From: Emydura subglobosa
Taxonomy: Eukaryota; Chordata; Testudines; Chelidae
DNA length: 64,000 bases
NCBI GenBank assembly: GCA_007922225.1
Contig: ML679969.1
Location: 18,411,999 to 18,475,998 of the forward strand
Direction of reading: 5' to 3'
Both the position numbers and the translations under genes were made by a program. Numbering within the stretch: the stretch's first letter is position 1; every line of letters begins with the position of its first letter. Shown one piece after another: positions 47,401-59,400 of this stretch. The notes beneath the pieces are model-generated. The model was not told the DNA's origin, made no database searches, and saw only the letters and a program-made list of their open reading frames with translations.

Positions 47401-50400
47401 AGGGGACAGGGGGCTATCGCTGCACGGCCTGCGAGCCTGGCTACACCAGCCAGTACTGTGAACAGTGAGTGTGTCCCCGGCACACCCAGCTCCCTCTGCA
47501 CAGGCCCCCGCACGGCCCCGGGGCAGGGCTCATGACACAAGGCAGCAGGGAGCTGGCAGCAGACGCCCCGCTCCCCCCATTGCTACTGGATCTGTGGGGC
47601 TGTGCACACTGGGGCAGTAACTGCTTCCTCATGCTCCTCAGTCCCAACCTGCAGCCACCCCGCTGTTCCAACCTTACCCCCCCCACAAGCACAGCTCTGC
47701 CGCTGTCGCTTGATCCTGACCCAATTTATTCCAGCCCTGCCCCCCCATCCACCCTTCCCCGCACAGCTCTGCTGGTGCCCCTTGATCTTGACCCACAGCC
47801 CCCACTATCCCAGCCTTGGCTCCCCTCCCCCACCGCACTTTTGCCACAGCCTCCCCTGCCATCCCTGCCCTGGGCCTCTTCCAAGCAGCGATTGCCTGTT
47901 CTGCCCTGTGAAGCCATGCTGCTGCTCTCTGGACAAAGGCCCCCCCTCCGCCCCCAGTGCGGGGCACCCATCTCCGAGGCCCAGCTGTCACAAGGATTTT
48001 CATGCACACACAGACACACAGATAATCACGTTCCCCGGGAGATCAGTGCCCCCCTCACCCGTCTCTCTTGTTCCCTGACAGGTGTGCGCCCGGCTATGTG
48101 GGGAACCCCACCGTGCGGGGGCAGAAGTGCGTGCCCATGGGTAAGTGCAGGGCCAAGCATCCGTGGCAGGACTGAGTCCTGGTGGGGCTCATTTGTGCCC
48201 CCACAGCCAGGAGCAGTGAATGGCTCTGGCCTGGCCACTAGCCAGAAAAAGACCAGGTCTAGTAGCCTACAGTCTGTGAGACTGAATGTCCATTGCCCAG
48301 TACGGGGTCAATAGCCGGCAGTTTGCTACTTTACCTGGAGTGACCAAAGAGCTCGGGTTAAACGCAGAACAGGGTTGGTGCAGATTCCACGTAAGAGAAG
48401 TGTGTTTAGTGACAGGCTGATAGATTGGCGGTGAGTACCAGTATCAGCTGTTAAAGTCAGAAATGCTTACATGTAAAATGAAGATAAAAGACTTTCCAGT
48501 AGCTAAAACTTAACAAGCGAGGCTTGGTCCAAAGTGAAATCCGTAGCACACGTTCCCAGCGGTGTGGCTGGCCATAGTCTCAGCTCTCATCTGCCCCCCG
48601 TCAAAGGGCTGGTCCCTTTGTGCTCTTAGGTGAGAGAGAGATGAACTGGGGTGTTTTGGTCTCTCCCTCATACAGCCCAGTGCCCCTTGGACGTGCATTC
48701 TCCAGCAGGGAGGAAGGAGACCTGGAGTCTCCTGGGGAAAGATTCAATGCTGCTGTTTGCCAAGGCGCAAATCTGTTCGTTCTACCCCGCTTCCTTGCCG
48801 AAGATCAGCCGCAGGAGAGGGGATTGCCAGTCAGTTTTGCTGACACCAGGCTAAGGCGCCAGCTGGTCCTTTGTCTGAGAGAAGCAGTTCCCCGCCCAGA
48901 CATGGGCTCCGAATTTCAGTTGATGTTCAGAAGTCAGAGGATGCATGTCATGCAGATGTCCCCCAGGATCAGTGGGGTGAGGGCTCCAGTCAGCCCTCCC
49001 ACGGCATGTTTTGCACAGAAATTATTTTAGTGACGTGCAGAATGTGAATACAGGGGGTCAGGGTCCCCCCTTCTGCAGGACTCTTACTCTGGCCTCAGGG
49101 GACTGCCAGGGGAGCAGTGAGTGATGCTGATGCAGCTCCCAGCCCCCGGGGTCAGATTTCCTCAGCATCCAGCTCCCCATCCACATCTCTGCTCCAGTAG
49201 CAGGGATCAGCAGAGAGAACGCAGGATGGGTTCGACCGGGAGCTGGTGGAGGATCAGTCGCTGCACGCCCCTGCCTTTGATAGGTACAGCAGGGCATGGG
49301 TAGGATACGGCCCCTCATCCCTTGCTCACAGCCTGGACTTCCCACGTGGCAGGGCAGCTGGACACAGCACCATTGGCTGACCTCCCCTGCCCCGCTATGG
49401 GTCTGATGAAACCACCTGGCCCCACCATACTGACTGGCCCCCCCTCCTCTCCCACAGACCGAGCCCCTTTCGTGGTACGAGTCCACCCGCCAAAGACCAC
49501 GGTCTCGCAGGGCGGCGAGGTGACTCTGCACTGCCAGGCCAGCGGGAGCCCGCCCTACTACTACTCCTGGTCGCGGGAGGATGGGCGCCCCATGCCCAGC
49601 ACTGCCCAGAGCAGACGGCAAGGTAACCGCACGGCCAGGCATGGAGAGACGCAACGGCGCCAGTGTGCCCGACAGATGCTAGAAACCAGGCACTTCCCCC
49701 TCCTCTGAGGCCATGTCTGCGCTCCAGACACTCCAGCAGCGTCGCTCTGGTGCCTGGCTGTGCCAGCGTAGCCTCAGCCTGTGGCTGGAAGGATTCATCC
49801 ATCGCTTGGGGAACTCCACTTCCCCGAGCACCAGTTGACAGAAGCTTTTGTCTGTTGACCTATCTGTGTCTGCCAGGGTCAGCTTGGCACATCTACCAGC
49901 TGAAGGGTCAGCCTGGGGGCTGTGGGTGCAGGTTTGATGGCTGGGTGTATCGTGATTCATACTGATGCTGGCAGATGCGGGGCCAACCCAATGTGACAAT
50001 GGGGGAAGGTTTGAACAGCAGGGAAATGGGGTCAGGATGGGGGGCCCAGCCCTAGGTCCCACAGACGCAGGGACACACCTGGCGCTCAGCCTGCCAAAGG
50101 CCAGGAGGTAACAGGGAGTCCAGGGCGGGGGCTGGATCAGGACACTCCTAATCTGGTGCAGATGCAGCCCCTAAAGACCTGGGCAGGTCAGGAGCCCAGA
50201 TGGACATCTCCTTCCAAAGGCTGCTCTTCCATCCATGCAGCCGCAGGGGAGCGTGCCCCCCACTGGGCACCTGCAGCATAGCACCACCTGACACCACGCT
50301 GGGGTCTGCGCTGACTCGGGCACAAGCTCAGCAGCCGGGGCATCTCGGGGGTGCCTTCGAGGTCTCCAGCCAGATGTGGCCCCAGGCTCACACTGCCTAG

Positions 50401-53400
50401 CCGGGCGCGGTGATCATGGTGGGGAGTTGTGCCCTTGGCTATAAGCAGTGGGGTGGCAGAGACAGGATCTCTCGGATGCTCCCCAGGCCTGGGCATTTTC
50501 TCCCTGGCTGCCAGAGGGCTCCTCTGGCACACGCCCGGCCCTGGTGGGCTGCGTCTGGGTCTCATGTGTCCTTTGTCCCGGCCCCAGGCGAAGAACTCCA
50601 CTTCCCCAGTATCCAGCCCTCTGAGGCCGGCGTGTACGTCTGCACTTGCCGCGGCCTGCAGCACAGCAACGCCAGCCGGGCCGAGGTCATCGTCACAGGT
50701 GAGCGGCTCCGTGGTCAGCCTGCAGGTTGGGGCAGGGGGCTCGCTGGGTCCAGACAGGCCTGGCATCCTGTGCGGGGCCGCGGCTGGGAGCTGACATCCT
50801 TCTGCCCTGGCAGAGCTGCAATGCCAGGGAGTAGCCGTTGGCAGGGTGGCCCTGCCCGCAGCAGCAGGTGGGAGCTGGCTGCACCGCAAAAGAGGCAGGG
50901 CAAGTGGCCCTGCTGTGCCCAGGCAGCCAGGGCAAAATCTAGGTCAGAGCCTTGCACCCCAGCCCTCACCAACCCCTCAGTCCTGGGCAACAAGATGGGC
51001 TCTGGTGGGCAGGGCCCAGAGGGTGGGCCAGGGCCTGCACCTGGGGAGTGAGCAGGGTCTTCCTGAGGCTGGGCAGGAGCTGCCTGGGCCCAGGGCATGG
51101 CAGTGCCTAGGTTGGGTCTATCGCAGGAGGGGTGTGGGAGGTTCTTTGGCCTGCGACGTGCAGGATGGGCCCTGGCCCTGAGTCTGTGTGTCTATGAGGG
51201 GGTCTCAGAGAGGAGGAGACAGGAAAACCTGAACTCGATCCTCCCTCCTGCCCTTCTTCCCCTGCCTGGCCCTGGCCCCCCTGGGGCACCATTAACCCCT
51301 CGGGGCTGGGCCCTAGCGCTGCTGTCATGGCTGGCTGTGGCCTGCAGGGTGTGCCAGCTGCGTGCCAGGGCGGAGTCTCATGGCTCCTTGTTGGTGCAGA
51401 GGCCCCCGTCAAACCCATCACCGTGACCGTGGAGGAGAAGAGGGTGCAGACCGTGAAGCCCGGAGCCGATGTCACCTTCATCTGCACAGCCAAGAGCAAG
51501 GTACGGGCAGGGCAGGCGCCCAGGGGCTGCGGACACAACGAGATGGCCTGGGCGGAAGGAGAACCAAACTCTGGGCTCCATTCACCCACTTGGTGCTGTT
51601 GTAGGCCCAACACAGGCCCGGGCGAGGAACTTGAGCGCCTCCAGGTTCCCGCAGATGTACCATGGTGGGCAGCTGCCAGAACACCAGCTCCCGCGCAGGC
51701 CCAGGCACACAAAGGCCTCGCATGGCACCATCAGGCCCTAGCCAGGGTCGGGCTGATCGTGCCAGGCGCTGCACGCACATCTGTCTTGGAGGGCACGTGA
51801 TGGAAACTCGCTGGCAGTCCTGTGGCTGCTGGGGTCCCCACTGGAGCTTGTCATTGCTGAACGCGTGGTGAAGTCGAGGGTGGGCATGGCACAGACGTTG
51901 GCTCTACAGGGCAGCGCAGGCAGCTGTGGGTTAGAGCAGAGTTCACAGGCAGCTGACAGCTGCTGCATGGTAACACAACCAAAGCGCTGTGCCCACATTT
52001 GGGATAACAGGCAGCCGGCACGGCAACCCCCTCTCCCGTCCTGGGGTGGGGCCGCTGGATTCCAGATGCCCAGCTGGCGTAAATGGCCGTCGCCATGGAA
52101 ATCAGTGAAATGAGGCCCATTCGCCCCAGCCGAGAGTCCGAGGGGCGAGATTCCCCAGCGGGGCCAGCAGGGCAGAGCTTGGCTCCCTGTGGCAGAGAAG
52201 CAGACACCTGCTTTCCCCGCGCTGGGCCCCGACCATCAGGAGCCTGCCATGGGCTGCTTGCCAGGAGGCAGCAGAGCAACTCGCTGACCGGGCCCGAGCA
52301 GCCAGGCTGGGAGCCCAGGGCCTAGTTTCTCAACCTGTGGTACGTGTACCCTGGGGGAACGTGAGACACAGGCAGGGGGCACGCGGTGAAAAAGCCAGTG
52401 AAGGGAGGTGTATAGCAGCCGCCGACTTCTGGGGAAGACAGGGGGCAGCCACCTGCTTCCCGCCCGGTCCCAGCTCCTAGCTAGGAGGTAGACGGCAGCC
52501 GCCCTAGTCCTGGGAAGCTGGGCGGCAGCCGCCAGCTTTTTGGGATGCCGGGCAGCAGCTGCTGGCGTGGGCAGCAGCCGCTGGCTTTCTGGGAAGCCGA
52601 GCAGCAGTCGCCTGAGTCCTGTCCATTCCAGCTGCCAGGTGGGAGGCCAGCGGCAGCCTCCTGCACCCTACCAGCTGGGCTCACAGCTGGGTGACTGCCA
52701 CCCGTGCCCCAGTTCTGAGCCAAGAGACCGCCTCCCCTGCCCTGGGTTGAAGACGGGCAGCAACTGCCTGCTGCCTGCCCACATCCCCAGGTCCCAGCCT
52801 GTGCGGAAGCCTCCTCTGCCCCAGCTCAGAGCAGGTGGCAGTCGCCTACCTCCTGGGCTGGCAGCCAGGCGGCAGCCACTTGCAACTTGCCCAGTTGGCA
52901 GCTCCCTTCCCCGGCTCAAAGCCCGGTGCCCAGAAAGCCAGGTGGAGAGCCCAGCGGCTTGCCCAGTCCTGGAGCCGGGCTCTACCCATAGGTTTACTTG
53001 ACAATCTTACTACTCTAGTTGTGCAGTGAAATGGACAACTCGGAGAGCCCCAGATTTTACCAGTATCAAATGTTAAGAGGGGCCACACAGTGCGATTTGC
53101 CCCAGGCCCGCACCCCCCTAGAGACGGCCATGGGGAACGCTGCTGTCCACTCTGGGCCACTAGTGCCTGCTCAGACCGCACAAGTTCCCGCATGTGTGAG
53201 GAGAACACCACGTGACCCCGCCAGCGTTGACCTTTGCTCCTATATGGAGGAAGGGGAGGAGGAAGGAGGGGAGACACAGCAGGGGGTTTTGTGGTCTGCC
53301 ACAGCCACACAGCATTGCAGAAGTCAGAACTCTCCTGCTTTACGAGAAATACAGTCGTCCAGCGGTAAAGGGGGAAAAGACTGTGTTTCTCAGAGTGGAA

Positions 53401-56400
53401 CATTGAGTGTTGGGTACTTATTGAAATTTTCAGAAGTTAGGGGGTACTTGCTACTTAAAAAGTTGAGAAACACTGGCCCAGGGGACGCAGCTGTCCCTGC
53501 GTCTGTCTGTCTTACGTGACATGCCCATCACCGTGGTATCTGGCCTCTGACAGGGAGGCACCAGGCGAGTGGCAGCGTCCCTGGGGAGACTCTTCACGCC
53601 CTCGCTGGGCTGTAGGGAGAGGAGCAGGATGGTGACAGTGGCCGGTTTAGTGTCCCACAGCTCAGTGCCCACTTAGTGCGGGGTTCGCTGGGCTTGCTGT
53701 CTCCTCACCGCCGTGTCTCCTCCGCTCCCGCAGTCTCCGGCCTACACGCTGGTCTGGACGCGCCAGAACAACGGCAAACTGCCGCGCCGCGCCATGGACT
53801 TCAACGGCATCCTCACCATTCGCAACGTGCAGCCCGAGGACGCCGGCGTCTACGTCTGCACCGGCTCCAACATGCTGGACATGGCCGAGGGCACGGCCAC
53901 GCTGAACGTGCAAGGTGTGCACAGCCCTGGGCTCCCTCTGCCCGCCCCACTGTGCCCAGAGCTAGCCCTTGGGGAGAGCTGGGCCTTGCATTGTCTTGGG
54001 ACACAGGCAGTTAGTGGGGGCCTGGCTGCTAGAACCTTGCAGTCCATCCTGTCTCTTCCAGCCCTGGGCGCCCAGCGGTCATCAGGGACCAGGATCCATC
54101 CCTGCAAGCAGGAGGCCTGAGTCATCTGCCCAGGACAGTGCTCTCCTCCCCCCCTCCCTGATTTAACCTTCTCCTAGCCAAGCCGCTGCACTCTGCCCTC
54201 ATTTCCCTGGCACGAGTGGTGCCCATGTTCACGCCCCATTCCGGCCCTCTCTGGGTCCCAGGATCAGCGGGAAGTGCTGGCACTGCCCTCGCTGGGCGAG
54301 TTTGGTAACAGGAAATCTACAAGGCGGAGGCATTCCCCACTGGCCGGGTGCCTGGCATGGGCCTTTATAAAGGTGGCTTCCCTCAGGGGTGATGGGAGAG
54401 TGCCAAGAGGGGACACTTAGAGCAATGGCAGCATGGATTTCACCCTGTCCTGTTGGCAGATTCGCTCGGAGCTGCCATCCCACAGAACCTCAGCCGGGAG
54501 CAGTGTCAGGACTTACGGCCACAGTTTAGGTGTTTGGTTTCATGTGAAGCTTATTTCACAAAGTGGAACCCTAATCAACCCTGGGGCCAGGGGTTCAAAG
54601 GGAATCTTCTGTAGTTGGGTATAAGCCCAGACATCCTGCACTTTGCTGCTTCATGAGAACCAGAAAGGGAAACTGACCAGAAACAAAGTAAAATCAACTA
54701 ATCTATTTTCCTTGGCAAGATGAGAGAAATACAGGGCAAAAAAGCCGAGCAAGAGAAGTTCGATTTAAAATTCCTGGCTGTGTCCTGTCTGTTCCTATCA
54801 ACGCTGGGACGGAAGCGTGGGCTTGCCTGTAGTTTCAATCTAATTTCGGACCCTGCCCACTTAGTATCGCTGCAGGAGGAGGAAAGATGGTTTTGTAGCC
54901 AGGACACCTGGCTGTGACTCAGCAGATCTGCATTCTTTTCCTGTCTCTGGCACAGGATGTGTGAGACCCTGGGAAAGTCATAGAATCACTGTGCTTCAAT
55001 TCCTCTTTTTGAAAGATCAGGAAAATGATCTTTCCCTACATCCCAGAGGAGCTAAATTCATCCACAATCGGGAGGTGCTCGGGCATGGCAAGGGTCGGGG
55101 CCAGAAAAACACTGTCATTTTTTTTGTTCCCTCCAGAGCCCTGCAGAAGAAGACTCCTGTTTTGTGGAGTGTGTTGGGGGTGGGATGGATTTAATTTTTT
55201 TTGCACCTCTCTTTCTTTCCTGTACTCGGGGCTTTCCTTGTGGGGAATCTGGAGGAAGTGACCTCATTCCCAGTGACGTCAGGGTCAGAGGGACATCACT
55301 CTTTGCTTCCCAAGCCACTTTCCAGGGAAGGGAAAATGGGTCTTGTGGCCACGTGGTTGGCAGGCTTGTGTGGAGTCCTCTAACTTCTCTCTCAGCAGCA
55401 CACGGGCTCAAGTTCCAGCTGCCTCCCCCCAGTACAGAACAGCCTCTGTCAGCAATCACAGGGGCAGTCCATTCTCCACGAGGCAGTCATTCTGCAAACC
55501 CGGACACAGAAACTTGACCTGCTGGCTGGTGCCAAGTGGGATGGATTTGGTGCCCTCGGTCTGCCTTGCACCATTTGTGAACTGAGACAGCATGACTGTT
55601 GTCAGGGAAGACAGGCCCATGGCTGGGTGGCACTGCCACGTTATGCAAGTCTGTGCTGTACAGAGCAGTCCCTGGATGGAGGTGCAGAGACAGCTGGGGC
55701 CTGGAGTGGCTCAATTTTCGTGTGGATTGAAATTGAAACCTGTGGTTTGTTTGCAGCCCCTTCTAAGACTGAGATGTTTTATGGACCTATCGAAGTCCTG
55801 GAAGGCCGCAGCCCCGGTAAGTTGCATGGTGTGTGCTGCGTCCCTCTCCGCATGCCCCAGCCCTGCTCCATGGCATCTCATTCAGGAGTCCTGCAGTCCT
55901 GGACCCACCTGTGATGGCCTCTGGAGATAGACCCTCCTGCCTGGTTCTTTGCCTGCCTGGGGGGGCTTCAAGGTTGTTTCATTAACACACCATGAGCAGC
56001 TCTCCATGCTGGCCCCATGGGATGGGATTCAGGGAGTCAGTTCTGGCTTCCTACTTCTCAGCTCTGTCTTTGGTGCTGGTTGGAGCAACTTGGGGTTTGC
56101 TCTAAACTGCCCACCTGGCTGTGCTCCATTATGGTCCATACACTGCACTCTGGGCAGAACGGGGGCTGCAGGTAGGCCAGGCCTGGGGCCCACACAGCTC
56201 CGGGGCACCTCGAGTGGGCAGCAGGACTAGGAGACTGGAGCCCCCCATCACAGAGCTCTTGGGGTGTCCTGCCAGTACAGTGCGATTAACTCACTGCCCA
56301 TCTTGGCCCAGCTGCTCCCACCGTCCTGCCCAGAGCCACCATCGAGCCGACGCAGCTGACGGTCCAGCCAGGCCAGCCGGCCGAGTTCCGCTGCATCGCC

Positions 56401-59400
56401 ACCGGGAGCCCCCAGCCGACTCTGGAGTGGTTCGGTAGGTGCGGCAGAGGAGACACTACAGGAGTTATGGGGGCAGGGTTCTGCCAGCACTTCCCCATCC
56501 CAGCTACACTCCCTCCTGGAGGGACCAGGACAGGTCAGATCTACTCGAGCACCTGCCTGTCGGGGCAAGAAGAGTCTGGGGAATTGGGGCAGGTTTCCGT
56601 GTTCACCTGGCCACTCAGAGACCCAGGGCCAGGGCGAAGCAGACAGAGGAGAGGAGAGAGGTTCTGCAAACCACTAGACTAGATCCCATTGACAGCAGGA
56701 GATGCGGGGGTGGGATTGAACTTGGGACCTGCAGCCCCATCCCCTCCCTCCTGAGCCAAAGGAATCCCTCCATCAGCTGTGGGTAGACAGCAGGCTGCTG
56801 TTGTCACTGGGGCCGGCCACTAGATGGCGTCATGCTCACACTTACCCCCATTATGATCCCGCCACCCAGCACGAGTTGCAAGGGGCTGCTCCCCGGGACC
56901 TGGCTCCAGGCGTTGAGTGGCCAAGCCATGCCAGTCGTGACTGCGAGCCTGGCTGCTCTCTGGCCCCAGGCGATGCGTGGCCAAGCCATGCCAGCCGTGG
57001 CTGTGAGCCTGGCTGCTCTCCAGGCTCAGCTCTGGGTGAGACCAAGGCAGGCTGTGCCAGGCGGGTGCTCAATATGGAGCATTAACTGCTGTATCTCTCC
57101 TGCCCTGCCTCACTGCAGGAGGACAGGCTGGCGTCATCTCCCGCAAGGCCGTGATCCAGGGAGGGACCCTGCATTTCCCGGCTGTGGAGCCCTCGGACGA
57201 GTCGGAATATCTGTGCCGTGTGCGCAACAGTGCTGGGCAGCATGTGGCCCGGGCCTTCCTGCAGGTGCACAGTACGTACCGCTGCGGCTTGGCACTGCCC
57301 GTGGCCCAGGGTGAGGAGAGCTCCCGCAGCCTCCCCAGCCAGGCTCATGTGGGGAAAGCAGCTCTTCCATGGAGCTTTTGCCGGCCACGGTCCCCGCTGG
57401 ACTCTGGCTCCAGAAGCTCTAGCACCTGGGCCTCTTATCACAGGGAGAGCAGCAGCAAGATGGGCTAGTGGTTAGAGCATGGACTTTGGCACCAGCAAGG
57501 ATCTGTTCCTGTTTCTACCACTGACTCACTGAGTCACTTTGGGCCAGTCACTGGGGGTCTGTGCCTCAGTTTCCCCAACTGTGAAATAGAGGGAGGGTGA
57601 TCCTGACCGGTCCTAATGCAGGAATGACTGTAAATCACGTTAGACCCTTCTGGTGGGGGAGCAGGGATGGGCATTTGGCATGGGCACTCAGTGTGTGCCA
57701 TGGACAGTGCCCAGTGGGGGCAGGGATGGGCGCTCGCGTATGCCATGGACAGCCCATTTTGTTTTGAAACGCCTTATCATGCATCCCGCTGATCTTGGAG
57801 CACGTGCTTGGCTTTGTGACAGACCCAGGTGCAGGCGGGGAGGGCCCCAGGACCCATCCCAGGCCAAGGAGCAGGCAAGGGATTGACCCTGGGCCCAAGG
57901 GTGACTGAGCACTGGTGGCTGTGGGCAGGCTGGTCTGGTCTGGCTGGAGGGGAAGGGTGGAGTGGTGGAAGGGGCTCCCTTTCCTTTGTGTCAGGCTGGC
58001 AGCTCTTAGAGCGTCCCAGTCTCACGGCTGCGCCCCCAGCTGGCTGCTAAGGGTGGAGAGGTGCCATGGGGAAGGGCAGGGCGGGCTGAGAGACAGATGG
58101 TGTCACTCTACCCAGGCTGGCTCTCACAGGACCCCCACAGCTCCAACCTGCTACTGTTTGCAGGTGCCAGCGTGCCGCAGGTGCAAGTGAGCCCGGAGTT
58201 GGCGGAAGTGCAGGAGGGCAGCACGGTGAGACTGTACTGCAGGGCTGCAGGCTCCCCCACCGCCACCATCACCTGGGAAAAGCAAGGGGGCAGCCTTCCG
58301 CCACAGGTAATGTGCCCGGGCCTGCTGACCTTCCAGGGGTGGGGCTGTGGGGCAGGGTGGGGTGTGTTAGGGGCATACACTGGGGACATGGGCGCTGGGG
58401 GGGGCCAGGCACCAGGCTTGCAGTTTTGGAATGCTGTGAGCTGGTGAGGGACCGGCAGGTAGGGGGGTGCCGTGGGGTCCATCCAGCGTCAGTGCCACGG
58501 ACGCTTTCTCCGCAGGGTGCTCTTGGTGTCTCTTGGGAAGCTGCCTCTTGTCCGTTTCTCCAGATGTGGGGAACCTGACGGGCGCGTCCTTGGTGACGCC
58601 CAGCCCGGTTGCCAGCGCTGGGAGGTGTGGGTGACCCCCAGGGCTGAGTTTGGGCGCTCGGCTTCGGTGGCTTCAGTGTTGGAGCTGCCAGGGCCCCGTC
58701 AGCCTGCAGGGCCCCAGGTCCTTGGAGGGGACCTGGAGGGCGGGGCCATGGGGGGCTGGACACATGGGGCCAGGATTCAACCTGGTGTTGGGGGCCGTGG
58801 CTGGCTAGGAGACAATAGGGCTGTGTCAAATGCCCCAGCAAGGCCAGATGGAGGCAGCCCATTGGTTCTCCCAGCCCCTGGGTGGGGACCTGGATGGGCT
58901 GGGGGCAGGCAGGGCTTGGCCATGTCCCGGGGCCTTTGGGTTAAGCGAGGCCGGGCTGGCTCCTTGGCCAGATGCAAGGCCCCGGGTCTCCAGGCTCTGC
59001 TGCCGGCATTGACTCCCGGCCCTGTTCCCACGAGGGAGCCGCTCCCCAAGGGCCAGGCTGGTCCCCTGGAGGGCACTCGAGCTCACACCCCACCCCCACC
59101 CCGGCTGCTGCCCCTTCCTCCTCGCTGTCACTCTGCCGCCCTCTCTCTGCCAGGCTCTCTCTGCCTACGGCTTCCTTCACTTCCAAGGCTCCAGCTTGGG
59201 GCAGATCCAGCAGCGGGTGCAGGAGCTCCGCCAGGTAGCTCGCTTGCTCTTGTGTTTGGCATGGCTGGCTGGGTTGGGCGCCAGCTCCCTGCTTGCCCTG
59301 CCAGCTGCTCGATGGCTCCTTCCACCCGCACCAGCTGGGGGCTGCAGCGTGTGGGTAGCCCAGGCCCTGGAGCCGCTGCGTTAGCTCCAGCAGCAAGCGC

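Noticed and set aside
57461..57530. tRNA gene
   Set aside because: Only the promoter-box remnants of a SINE are present. No cloverleaf with anticodon arm could be drawn.
58516..58580. Acceptor ctccgcag inside the Ig5 intron
   Set aside because: The phase-0 frame ends at a stop after about 20 codons, and no donor was found.
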